A DNA stretch of 64,000 bases. It comes from Prototheca cutis. Taxonomy: Eukaryota; Chlorophyta; Trebouxiophyceae; Chlorellales; Chlorellaceae. Location: positions 635,789 to 699,788 of the forward strand of contig BCIH01000002.1 of assembly GCA_002897115.2 (NCBI GenBank), given 5' to 3'. The position numbers and the translations under genes are program-made. Shown here piece by piece: positions 13,132 through 27,305 of this stretch. Positions within the stretch are counted from its first letter, which is position 1. Each line of letters opens with the position of its first letter. Under the pieces are notes generated by a model. It searched no databases and was not told the origin of the DNA. It saw only the letters and a program-made list of their open reading frames with translations.

Positions 13132-15579
13132 TCATTGCTTGGCCTCCTTGGCCCGGCGTTGCAGGGCGTCCACCCTCGCTTTTTTCGCGTTGGCGCTGCG
13201 CTGGAGGCTGGCGTACAGCTTGCGGTTCTTGCGTGTCATCATGGTGCTGGCCATGGCCTCCTCCATCTCCTGCTCGTCCTCAGCCGGGAGGCCAGGGGCC
13301 GGTGCCCCTGGAGCCGGGGTCCGCGGTGCAGCGCCTGCAGCTCCGAGCTCCTTTTCGAGCTCGGCGGCGTGCTGCGCGGCGGCAGCGCTGGCCCGTTGCT
13401 CTTCCGTCACGTCTGCCTGCGCGGCGTCGTCGCCGTCGGCCATGGCACTGGCGATGCCATCTCCCAGGAACCCGATGCGGCCCAGGGACGCCTGGTACGC
13501 TGCGGCGGCCGCCTGGCGCAGCGCGCGCAGTTCGCGGCCGTACTCGGGAACATACCCCTCCTCGTCGTCGTCCACAAACGGTGACAGGTGCGGCGGGGGC
13601 ACATGCCCGGGAGCGTACGGCTCTGCGGGGGCCAGCACCCNCGCGTTCAGGCTGTCAAAGACCCACTGCGGCTGGACGTACACGCGGGACAGGAAGCGGT
13701 GGCCTTGGCGCGGGCGGTCCACCACCTGGTGCGTGATGCGCTCGTCGCCCTCCTCCAACGGAGACCCTGGGCCATCCCAGGCCGCCAAGCCACCGCACGC
13801 ACGGATCACAAACAGCAGCAGCTCGCGTGGGACCTCGCGCCCAAGGAAGAACACCAGACCCTGCACGATGGGGGTGTTGGGCACCCATTTTCTTGTTCTT
13901 AGGTTTTCAAAGCCTGCATGCAAGACGAGCTCCTTGGGCATCCTCCCAGGCAAACTCGTTCAACCCCGCGTCTCACCTTGAAGATGGAGGCGGACACCGC
14001 GGCATCATCGTTGGGGTCCACGCCCAAAGTGCCTGGGACCTCGTCCTCGTCAGACCCAGCCTCCTCAGCGTCGCTGTCTGCGGAAGCAGCAGCAGCAGCA
14101 GCGTCTTGAGCTTCCTCACCGTCGCTCTCCAGCTCCAGATCCGCACTCTCGGGGTCCGACACGTCTCCATCCTCCTCCTCGGAGTCGCTCACGCTGCCCT
14201 CTTCTTGTTCCTCGTCACCAGAGTCGATTTCAAACTGCTCATCCTCGCTGGCATCATCGCCGCCGCTGGCGGCATCCTCTTCCTCGTCGTCGTCACCATC
14301 ATGCACCCCGCCGGTGGCCTTGATCTCGCGCTCGAGCTCGCGGACACGTTCCTGGAGCCGGCGCTGGACGTCGGCGTCGGCCTCGGCGTCGCGGCGGTCC
14401 TGCTCCTCAGTTTCCATGTCGTCCTGATGGCGTGCATCGACGAGCTCGCGCCCTGCGGCCGAGGCCAGGTCGCGCATGACGGCTTCGAGTTCGACGGCTT
14501 CGCTCTCCGTGGCTGGGTCAAGGACGGGCGGGTACCGCAGTCCCAGGCCATGGTAGAGCTTGAAGTTGACAAACTGCAGCAGCGTCTGATAAAACTCCAA
14601 GAACGTCAGCATGACCCGGTAGTCGACATCTGGCGGGAGGACCTGACTCAGCGCATGCGGCACCAGCCAGGTCACGCGCTCGCCGTGCACTTCGGCCTGG
14701 AAGTAGTATCCCTTGACCGAGATGAATGCCTTGCGCAGGGCCCCCGCGCGCACGACCCAGGCCTGCCACTCCAGGGCGAGTTGCCGGGCGACGCGGACGA
14801 CGCGCGCGGGGATGCCGGCGCCGCCTTCGGCCGGCAGCACGGCAAACAGGTGCATCATGGCCAACGGGTCGTCCAGATCCCGTACCGCATCCACAAAGCT
14901 CGGGTAGCGCTCGCGGACAAGGTGGTCGAGCTGGTAGCGCGGGCGGCGGCGGGCCAGGCGCTCCGCGGCCGCTGCGTTCTTCTTGGCCCGTGCGCGCCGC
15001 ACCTTCTTTTCGTACGCGTGCAGCTCGCGCATCTTCTCCAGCAGGGGTTCATGCTGCAGGAAGGCAATGTCCTTGGCGGCATAGTACGTTTTGCCCGCAC
15101 CGTGCGGCTTGCGCTTGGGCTCGCGCGGGTGCACGGCCTTCAAGATGCACAGGCGACGGAACTCGCTCAGACGGAGCTGCAGCCGTTTCAGAGCCATGTT
15201 TCGCGTCATGAACCGGGCCGCAGCCCCAGACTTGCCCTGTGTGTGTTTTTTGGGGGGGGGGACCTTGTCAAGCAGTTGAATGAGAATGGCAAGACAACGG
15301 GGATGAGAGGCCGGGAAGAGCAGAACGTCAACAAACTCAGCAGTTTCAGTCCCATGAACGTCTCCACTTTGCCATTGTAAACAAAGATGTGAATATCACC
15401 ACACCAAGTTCCACAACCACCCCTACTGGATAGCAGGAAATGGTAAAGCGGGGCATGACAGCGACAGCACTGAAGCACTGGATTCCACATGAGCACCGAA
15501 CGAGGCCACCCAGCCAGCCCGCGACAACGACCCATTCACCGATCCCTCAACGCCTTCTCACCTTCTTTTTCATCAACAT
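13132..15579 (-). CDS. PES1: Pescadillo homolog (PES1/NOP7), ribosome biogenesis
   Basis: Three exons, 15579-15562 (18 bases), 15236-13977 and 13860-13132, give about 668 residues. The tiny first exon encodes ML-MKKK and joins to GKSG, matching the basic start of pescadillos. Then come FRRLCILKAVHPREPK, KTYYAAKDIAFLQHEP, DHLVRERYPSFVDA and KGYYFQAEVHGE (Pescadillo_N), an acidic Glu/Asp/Ser-rich linker, and a BRCT domain with FFLGREVPRELL, ITHQVVDRP and YVQPQWVFD. The C-terminus has MTRKNRKLYASLQ, also conserved. In the PeBoW complex with BOP1 and WDR12 it acts in 60S maturation in the nucleolus. An ambiguous base at 13641 falls in the BRCT domain. The acidic linker is longer than in plants. 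Its start faces RBBP6 about 545 bases away. Confidence 0.95.
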
Positions 15580-16124
15580 TGTGCCTAGTATGTGTTTGAA
15601 CTCTGTTCAAAGTCAAGAAAACAATGTCCTCGTGGCCAAGCGGGCCAAAGCTGGGACGCCCGACGGCGTCGCCTTCCCTCCCGGGCCCACAAGAGGCCTG
15701 CTCTCACCAAGGGAGCTGTGCGTCCTTCAAGTTCTATGTAAACTATATACATAACCAGGCGTGCGTCTCTGTGTGGTGGGCCACTTGTTGCGCCCAGTGG
15801 GCCTGCCGCATCCCAGACGATATTGGACCAATTCTTGCATGACTCCCAGGGCGCGGAGTTGTCCGACCAGGGTTTAATGGGCTTCCTAAACCCTGATCGT
15901 CCACCACCATCCCGCGACATGCTCCGGCCTTGCCACGGCCAGCAGCACATTGCTCACAGGAATTTTTGGCGGCGATTGTCAAGCATCTGGGTCGTCGAGG
16001 CGTGTCCAAGACTGGCGGAGGCACGGGAGAGACGCCCAGTGTCTGCGTGGGAGCCGGTCGTTTGCACCCCCTGCTGCGCTGTCCCTGCGTCATTCCGCAC
16101 TTCCCCTGTGGCCCAGGCCGCTGA
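15580..16124. promoter_or_regulatory. Divergent intergenic region PES1 / RBBP6-like
   Basis: 545 bases between two outward-facing starts. No gene, RNA or repeat was recognised; promoters for both genes are inferred from position only. Confidence 0.4.
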
Positions 16125-18392
16125 ATGACCAGTGTAATTAGATTCAGGTTCAAGAACGCGTTGCAACAAGATTCCGTGAGCTTTGACGGCTCCGTGATCC
16201 AGGTTGGCGATGTCAAGCGGCTGATCGCTGTCAAGCGGGGCCTGGGTCCCGAGGGTGCCCAGGAGCTGACCCTGTACGACTCTGCTACCTCAGAGGAGCT
16301 GGTGGATGACTCCAAGTTGCTCCCCCGCGCGACCCTGGTCCTGGTGAAACGAGCACCAGTCACCAAGTTCAAGCCCCTGTCAGCAACCGCACCTGCAGCC
16401 CCCAGCGCCGCCCCTGCACAGGGCCCCAGCCCTGCAGAGCCAGCGGTATCGCAGCCCCCAGCAGGTCCAGCACAGGATGAGTTTGGTGGGAGCCTGTACG
16501 CGGCGCCAGCTGCTGCTGCTGAGGAGGACGAGGCGCTGCAGGCTAGGCTCGCTGGACAGGCGGCATCATGGCAGCGAGAGGTCCGGGAAGCAGCCATCCG
16601 AGGGCGTGGACGTGGCAGGGGAGGCCGAGGTGGGCTGCCGCCCGACTACCGCTGTCCTAGGTGGGAAGGAAACGGCTATGAAGTTGGTTGTATGTTGACT
16701 CATGGACATGGGCTGCTGCTGTACCCGCCAATGTACTTACTTGTTTGCGCATGTATTGTGGTTTTCCTTTCTGTCTTTCCTCTTTGGATGTTTCGATTTC
16801 GTCACCTTCCTGTTGCCATTTCGTCATCCCATGGATTTTCATGACCATTCACCACACCTTCATCCTGGTGCTGGGTGCCTTTCCTCTGTTGTCCGGTTTT
16901 ACAGTATATTCTTGCGATGCCCCCACCCTGCGGTTTTCCCAACCCTTCTCATCGCGGCGTGCCGCTGCCCGCAACATTTTTGCTGATCACGTTGTGTGCC
17001 TGGTTGTGTTTCATTGGTTTATTTATTGAGTTCGAGCCGACCTTTGGTTGACCGGGGCAAGGAGCTGCCGTTTACAGCAGCCGCGTGTCGTGTGCCGAGC
17101 AACGAGCGAGCTGCAGCGCAGATGGGNTCTGCATGGATGCAGCCGGCATCATGCGCAGATGTTGGGAATACTGCTGGACTCGGATAGATCCCGTGTGCTG
17201 ATTGAGCACAACACCTCTAGTCTCCGCAGACGCTGGGGTTTGACATGGTTGCGGCCCCGGGGGGAGCACGTTTTGCCTGGGAATGGCCGTTCTTCTTCTA
17301 GCAAGCACAGATGGCTGAGGCGTAGCTCCATGACTCTTGTCTAAGGACTCGAGCCCCTTGCATCGCTGGCGGCATTTCCATGCTGAATCCATTTTCCACG
17401 CCGTGGGCAGCCCATTCACTGCAGCCCGTCCCCTCAGATTGGCAGCTTCCCCCGCAATCGAATCTTCCCTCCCCAAAATTCAACTGCCTCAACACCTCTT
17501 CCAATGCAGGTGTGAGGCCATTGGCGCACACTGGGTGCAGGACTGCCCGACGCAGGGTGACCCTGCCTATGACCGCAAGCGTGTGCGGCACCCCGTGGGC
17601 ATCCCGTTGACACGCCTCGAGGCGACAGAAGATGGCGGTTTGGCCCTGCCCAATGGCGCTACGGCCACGCTGATCCCAAACGAGGACGCGTTTGCCCGGG
17701 AAATTATGGGCTTGCCCACGGCCGGACCGGTGGCTGACGAGGCACCCCTGGCTTTACCTGGCGTCGGCGGTGGCGAGGGTGCCAGCGAGATCGCTGCATC
17801 GCCGCTGCGCCTTCCGGCGACGGCCAGTGAAGGAGCAGTTTTGCTGGCGGAGCCAAAAAAGACTGCTGTGGACCACCCGGCGACGGGACCTTCCTCGGTG
17901 CACGTGCCGTCGCCGAGGAGCCAGCCTGCTTCTGGGATTGCGGCTGGGAAGTCGGTCCCGCCACCACCTAGTCCACCGGGTGGCAAGCCACCGCCGCCGC
18001 CGGGTTCCCCGCCCAGGGTCGTGGCGCCACCATCCGCCCTGGGTTTCATGCCCATGCCCGTGCCGGTCGTTGCCCCACCAGCAGTGGTGCAGGCGTTGGA
18101 GCCTACCAGTTTCCTGGACATGTTCCGCGGACCCCGCCGGTTTGTGGAGTTGGCGTTTGACCGGGTGACGCCCCTGTCCCGCAGAGGCAAGCGGGTTGTT
18201 GGGGTTGGAATCGTGGGTATGGAGTTGTTGTGCAGAATGGATGTCCCTATTGCCTTGACACGCACTCGTCAAAACCAATCCCTCCTTTACACACACGCGC
18301 GCGCGCTTGCGCACACACGCGCGCACACACGCACTCGTCAAAACCAATCCCTCCTTTACACACGCGCGCGCGCGCTTGCGCACACACGCGCG

Positions 18393-18444
<52 letters not shown>

Positions 18445-20184
18445 CTCTCTGCCAACCTGCAGAATTTGAGAAAATGCAAGATGAGTATCGGGCCCGTTTC
18501 CGCATGCCCCCATTGGGCCGCTCGCGACCCCGGAGTCGGAGTCGAAGTGCTGAGAAAGCGGAGCGGAGCGGTACTCGGGGTGCTCGGAGGGATGCTGACC
18601 GCACCAACCGGCCCCCCGCCCGTGGCGACAACCCGAGGGAACGGGAGGCGCCACGCACTCGAAGCCCCGAATCAAGTCGACGCAGTGCCTCGGCTCCACG
18701 TAACGAGGAACGGCGCCAGCGATCTCGCTCGAGCCGACGCGGGGAGGAGCGGGACGAAACCGACCAGTTTGTCACCAGGAGCGACAGTGGCGGGGCTGAC
18801 CGGCACAGCGAGCACGGGGACAGTCGTCGGTCGAGTCCCAGCCGAAAGCCCCGCGACCGCAGGGCGGAATCAAGGGATGCCCCGCGAGAGAGAAGCAACC
18901 AGGACCGTGGCGCTACCGCCAGCAGGCGAGAGAGTAGCCAGGAGCGGGGTACGATGACACGCGACACCAATCAGGAACGCAATCGGCGGCGCATCGAGGC
19001 AAACTATGACCGGCGCCGATCCGACGACGCTGAACCGCACAAGGGCGGCGGGCGTGGTGGTGGTGGGGCGCAAGACCTTGGTGCATCGCTGGGTGGCTCT
19101 GCGAGCCGGCACCGGTCGGCGTCGCCCGCTCAACACCGACGGCGGCAAGACCGCGGTGAGAGCAGGCACGAGAGTTGCGGCAGGAACGGCAGCAGGCGGC
19201 GCGGTGGACGGTTGGATGATGAGCCTGCTGCCAGGCACGAGGAGGACCGCTGGGACGCTGGTGACATTGAGGCGGTGCCCGGTCTCGGACAGGACACAGC
19301 AACAACAACAAAAGGCGAGCCGGCCACATCCCAGGACAAGCGTCGGCGACGAGATGCAGATGATGACAGCCGGCACAAGAAGCGGAGGTCGGGCCGCGAA
19401 GATTATGGAACCGCAGACGATGACGACAATGGCGGTAGGAGGCGGGGTGGGAGCCGTGGTCGACATGCTTCTTCTCCGGAAGAGCATGGTGTTTCTCCGA
19501 CGACGGCTCACGCAGCCTCCTCTGATCCGACACGAGACGGCGACCGCAAGAGGAGGTTTGATTTGCGCGATGAGATCAACGCGGCCCGGCGGGCTCGTCT
19601 GGCGGCGGAGCAGCGCCCTGATATTGATGCTGCCGGTGACGAGGAACGAGGACCTCCGACGACGAGCCGGTGCGTCGGTGGGTGGGTGGCGGCGATGTGT
19701 TCTGCTGGCGCGTATGGGCTGTTGGGCAGTGGAGTCAGTGCAGACTGCCATCGTGGTCGTGGACTGGGGGTTGGAAACGATGCCTGCGACACACATGCAC
19801 CATGACTACATGCCGCCGCAGGGCTCCCGATGCCGAACCGAAAGACAGGCAGCTGGAAAAGAAAGAGCGGCGCATCGTGTACCAGCCACCTAACCCTGAC
19901 GCGGCCCCTCGCAGCCACGGCTCCGAAGGGTGAGCTGGGGGGGAGGGGGATGTCGTGTACGTGCATGCATGTGCGCATGCGCAGTGAAGACGGGAGCTGT
20001 ACCCCCAAGGAAAGCAGTCAGGCATATTCTTCGCTTGGATGTTCTTGGTCGACGGCATCCATTCGTAACCCATGCCTTGTGCAGGAAGGAGTTTTCGCGG
20101 GAGGACAGGAAGAGCAGGGAGAAGCGGCACAAGCATAAACGCGATGACAAGCGCTCCAGGGACCGCAGAAGCAGCCGTCGGTAA
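16125..20184 (+). CDS. RBBP6: RBBP6/Mpe1-like protein: DWNN domain and zinc knuckle, no RING, RS-rich tail
   Basis: Exons 16125-16660, 17510-18186, 18463-19669, 19822-19929 and 20085-20184 join in phase to about 875 residues. Residues 1-80 form the ubiquitin-like DWNN domain (VIRFRFKNALQQDSVSFDG). A CCHC knuckle follows (YRCPRCEAIGAH..C), then the family motif QDCPTQGDPAYD and KRVRHPVGIP. Mpe1/RBBP6 are subunits of the mRNA 3'-end cleavage and polyadenylation factor and normally carry a RING after the knuckle. Here that place holds a proline-rich linker with no Cys/His array. The rest is RS/RD-rich and ends in a basic KHKRDDKRSRDRRSS tail. The knuckle has one extra residue (CX2CX5HX4C). Intron 1 is 849 bases, far longer than its neighbours. 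Intron 2 probably uses a GC donor (GCAAGC); a GT donor near 18212 is a phase-compatible alternative. Confidence 0.85.
18262..18442 (+). repeat. 69-bp tandem duplication plus (CA)n tract
   Basis: A 69-base unit beginning GCACTCGTCAAAACCAATCC occurs twice in tandem (18262-18330 and from 18331), each ending in alternating CA/CG. A (CA)n then (CT)n tract follows, up to the 3' splice site of RBBP6 intron 2. Confidence 0.93.
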
Positions 20185-20481
20185 AGATTGTAGTGCTGTG
20201 TCGCTGTGCACTCGTAATGAAGTTGTGGCTCTGATCTTCTGGTGCCTGACTACAAACTACCAAGTCCTGCTGCTCTCAGACTCTGTAACGTGCGTCGCCG
20301 TCGTGATGAACAAAGCTGTTTTCAAAGACACTCCTTCCTTTCGAGTGGATCAGTGCAGACGGTGTGGGTGGGCGTTACACACATGTGACTGTGATACATG
20401 TTTTTCGTCGTGCAACAACCGACAAGAAATTGCTTCCAGCGCCGCCGAAGAAACGAGATGTCCACGGTCAGACAGGGCCCC

Positions 20482-23371
<2,890 letters not shown>

Positions 23372-23718
23372 TTTTCAAGTATGTGATATTTAAAATATAT
23401 AATAATAATGCATGCAAGGCGGCTGGTGGACTGCGGAGAGTGTATCCCCCCGACAACCAATGTGGTCTGCCCCGCCCGCCTGGCAACAGCATCTCGCAGT
23501 GGCCGCCGCGTGCCTGGGCTCCAGCCCCACCTGCCAAGCGCACATCGCCGGACATTGCTCTCATCACAGAGTGCACTGGGACATCGCACCGCGCTCTCTG
23601 CTCAATGCCGGGCGTTTTTGGCTCTTTGAATTCGTGATCAAAGGCCAAGCGCCTACCAGCGGCGCATCAGGCATGGCGCGGTGGGCCTAGATCACTTCCG
23701 ATTGACCTTGTGGGTCCC
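23372..23718. promoter_or_regulatory. Divergent intergenic region PRMT3 / SEC10
   Basis: 347 bases between outward-facing starts; AT-rich just upstream of PRMT3 (23385-23410, AAAATATATAATAATAATG). Promoters inferred from position only. Confidence 0.4.
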
Positions 23719-26700
23719 ATGGCGCCCACGACGGAGAGCGACCAGGTCACGCTCGCGAGTTTCCAAGACCCTACTGTGGATGTTGAGAGCTTGCTGTTCC
23801 CGGATCTGCTGAGGCGACGGGCCCCTGATGACGTGCCTCTGTCCCGGGGGGAGCTTGAGAGCCTGGTCTCCCATCTCACCATGTGAGCGCCCCGCCGGGG
23901 CGCAAAGTGCACAGCCCATTTTGGCACGGCGCTTGTGGGACCATGTTTTCAGGGCGGCATGTCCAGATGCGATGTGTCCCAGTGTGTCATTACAGCAGGC
24001 CTTCCCACATCAAGGAACGGCCGCACCCCTTCACAGGGTCCAGACCCAGCTGCGTGAGGTGCACCGCTCGGCGGAGCAACAGCTGTCCCATGCTCGGCTG
24101 GACATGGAGGAGCAGCGTGGGCTGATGCTGGAGGCGCACGCCAAGCTGCAGCAGCAGTGGGCCAGCGCCACCTCGCTGCTGCAGGAAGCACAGGCAAAGT
24201 CGCTACTGCTCACCCAAGTTGCCACCAAGCGTGGCAACCGTCTCCAGGTGGAGTTTGTTTTGGGGGGGGTGGGGGCTTCTGAGTACAGTTCACTGAATAT
24301 GATCAAAATTCTGTCATCATCTCCAACTGCCCCCCTTGAACTCTGCAGACGGCGTTGGTGGAAAAAGATCGGGCGACGGCGGCCATTCGCCAGCTGAATC
24401 ACCTGGCGACCTTTGCGCATGCCCCCAGCATCGCTGCCCTGCCGGCACTGTTCCACGACGAAGCACGCCAGGGCGAAGCCGCGGTTCGTTGTTGGGGCAC
24501 GGGAATGGATCGTTGTTTTGAGTGTGTTTTTTTTAACCTTTTTTTATTGCCGGGGAGGTGGTTGCTCTGTGGCAATCCAACCATGGTCGTGGTCCGGACC
24601 CCCAGACCAACCCAGTCACACCCCGCGCATACAATTCCCCCCCATTTCTTCCAGGCCATTGCCAAGACGCTGCTGCGGCTGACGCANNACGTGGTGGACA
24701 CGATGCGGAGCTCGCATGGCACGCTGGGTCCTGCCCAGCAGGGCAGCGTGCAGGCAGCCATGGAGCGGCTGGAGCAGTATTGCGACGGGCTGGACAAAGC
24801 CGTCGTCGCACGATTCGATGCCGCACTGGCTCGGGCGGACTATTCCAGTATGGCCGCGTGTGCTAGGTGGGCCAGTGGTGGTTGGCGGTGGTCAGTGATT
24901 TTTTGTTGTTTGGGGGGCAGGGTTTGGTTTTGGGGTTTTTTTGGGGAGGCCTTTTTTTTCCTGGGTTGTTCATAGGGTACGCTTTGTGGGGGGGTGTTGG
25001 GATGGATGTGATGCTGGTCAGGGAGGAACAATATTACATCATCTTCAGGAAGCAGCATGACAAACCACCAACCTCAGGGTGATGGCGGCCGGGGCAAAGG
25101 GTTCGGAGGCGCCGGGAGCTGCCGAGAAGCTGCTGGTCCAACGCTACATTTCCACTCGGCCCATGTTTACCGACCCGGACGCGGGGCGGGCGCTGCTGGG
25201 TGACGATGGCCCTGGTTCCACCTTGGTTGGAGCAACTCCCGGCGCCCAGGCAGCGCCTGCCTCCACCAACTCGCCGTCTGATGCACTGCGTGTGCTGAAG
25301 CTGACGTACAAGTCGCTGTTGCAGTGCGTGATTGCAGAGGCTGCCGTGCTGGACCAGGTTTTTGCCTCGCCCGGCGATGCAGCCGCAGCACTGGTCAGCC
25401 GAGTGTTTGAGCAGCGCGTGCAAGGCGCCGTGCACAGCGTGCTCAGCGTGCAGGGTGTGGAGACGACGCAGGACGACGCCGCGAGTCTCAGGGCACGTCT
25501 GGTTCTCCTGCAGGGCGTCGTCCGCCTCACCCGCAAACTTGGTGGAGATTTGCAGGTTTGGTGTTTGGTGGTGTCATGCCACTCATCGCGAACCGCCATG
25601 ACCCTAGCATGTGGGCACTGTTGTCGAGTGCCGTGTAACCGTTTAAAACCGTGCATCACTGTCCACAGGAGGTCCTCGGGGGCCAGGCGACGCTGTTGAA
25701 TGAGCTTGCAGACTCGGCGACGGCACCCTACACGGCCTGCTATCTCGAGGACGAACTGGACTGGCTGGGCATTCGCTTTGAAGAGGCAGCCGCCTCTGTC
25801 ACCCTGCAGAGCCTGGAACCATTCGTGGACCTGCTCGCGGCGCACGCCGAGGTATGCGTAGGTCTCGGGAGCTTGGAGGGCGCCGAACTTCTTTTTGGTG
25901 CTGGAGACGATTGTTGGTGACGTGACGTCGTCCAACTGCATGTGTCTTCTGCAGGCCCCATGCTTCAGCGCTCTCTCAAACCCCCTGGCCGCAGGCTTTA
26001 GACCGGGCCGTGGATTTGGCGCCTGGACCGGCGCTGCCGGAGACGGTGCGGGCGCTGGTGGGCACAGACGCTGCGGCCGGCGGCGGAGATGCGAGTGCGA
26101 ATGGTACTGCTCCTGCGTCGGAGGTCCCACCGCCGACGCTGCTGGGGCAGTGCGGTGGGTTTCTGGAACGCGGCCTGCGTGCCAGCGCAGCCGCACTGCC
26201 ACCGGCGCTGGCAGCGACGGCCACGCTGGCCGCCGCGATGGAGTTGCTGCGGGCACACGTCGCAGCGCGAGTGCTGCCTCATGTCGCGGCATCGCCCGGC
26301 GATGCACACGCCTGCTTCGCTGCATGCAGCGCGCTGCAAGCCAGGCTGGATGCAGCCGTTACGTCCGCTTTGCGTGCAGCCCTGTCGGCCGAGACGCGGG
26401 TGCTGGCGCGGGAATTACTGGCCCGGCAAGAGGCCGCAGAGTTTGACCCCGAGGGCGCCGAACGGCGCGCCGCCGCAGCCGCTGCCTCGTACTGGGGGCC
26501 GGCTGTGCCTACCCACGGCCCTGGTGCCTCAACCACCGGAGCTCAGGCACCGGGGGAGCGCCCAACGCCGGCGTGCGTGCATGCATGCGCCCGGCTCCGG
26601 GGCCTGTCTCATGCTGTATCAGCACATTTGCATGGGCTTAATGCAACGAGCGCAGCAGCAGCACTGGGCCGCGAGATTGTGACACTGTTGACAGCACATC

Positions 26701-26984
26701 GTGCGCAGTTCCGGTTCAGCCCGCTGGGCACGGTCGCATGGCGCCGGGATCTGCAAGAGTACCGCCAGACGCTCGCCGCTATACCAGGCATGGACCGTGC
26801 GGTCGAAGAAATAGAGGCTCTGCAAGCCGATTGCGCGCTGCTGCTCGTAGACCCCGAGGTTCTGCCGGGAGTCGTGCAGGCAGCAGGCGGTGCGGGTGGC
26901 CGTGACCGGGCCTTGGAAGTCGTCAGACTCCGCACCGACTGGGACCCCGCAGAGCCCCGCTGGCGCGCGCTCCTCAATTGCTAG
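23719..26984 (+). CDS. SEC10: Exocyst complex subunit Sec10 (EXOC5)
   Basis: Seven exons: 23719-23882, 24037-24247, 24349-24483, 24655-24866, 25078-25555, 25669-25851 and 25995-26984, in phase for 790 residues (plant Sec10 about 830). An N-terminal coiled coil (QTQLREVHRSAEQQL to QAKSLLLTQ) is followed by IRQLNHLATFAHAP, then VQRYISTRPMFTD, which matches the Sec10 segment QHYVATRPMF. The C-terminal helical bundles end with LNATSAAAALGREIVTLL and FRFSPLGTVAWRRDLQEY, close to the plant NPSGGLRLKRDLNEY block. The exocyst tethers post-Golgi vesicles to the plasma membrane. Two ambiguous bases (24687-24688) lie in exon 4. The last exon is very alanine-rich. Confidence 0.9.
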
Positions 26985-27305
26985 ACGATTATGGGCTTTT
27001 CCTCCCTTTGCTGCTGTTCTCCTTGGAGTGACTGAATGTTTTGTTTGCTTGCTTGTCCAGGAGGGTGTCCCTCCCATGTGCCACACCGTTCTGATGCTGG
27101 TGAAATTGCAGGAGGCGGCGGCCTCCGAAATCAGTCAAGCAATCAAACCACATGCGCCAGCAAAGTGCATACGAAGTGGCCATCCCAAGAGCACCAGCGT
27201 GTGCGTGCGTTTCCAGCAATAGAGTGCAGCAGGTTTGCATGCCCACATGTGCACACGAGAAAAGAGACACCCACACAAACAGACACCCTGCAGCGCCCAG
27301 ACCTC
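26985..27305. other. Convergent 3' region SEC10 / RS-RRM factor
   Basis: 321 bases between convergent stops. Nothing recognisable. Confidence 0.4.

Noticed and set aside
13827..15380. 517-codon plus-strand open frame opposite PES1
   Set aside because: Mirror of the acidic PES1 linker in a GC-rich exon; composition is an artefact.
15743..16597. Long minus-strand open frame opposite RBBP6 exon 1
   Set aside because: Antisense shadow of a GC-rich coding exon; no family similarity and no splice logic.
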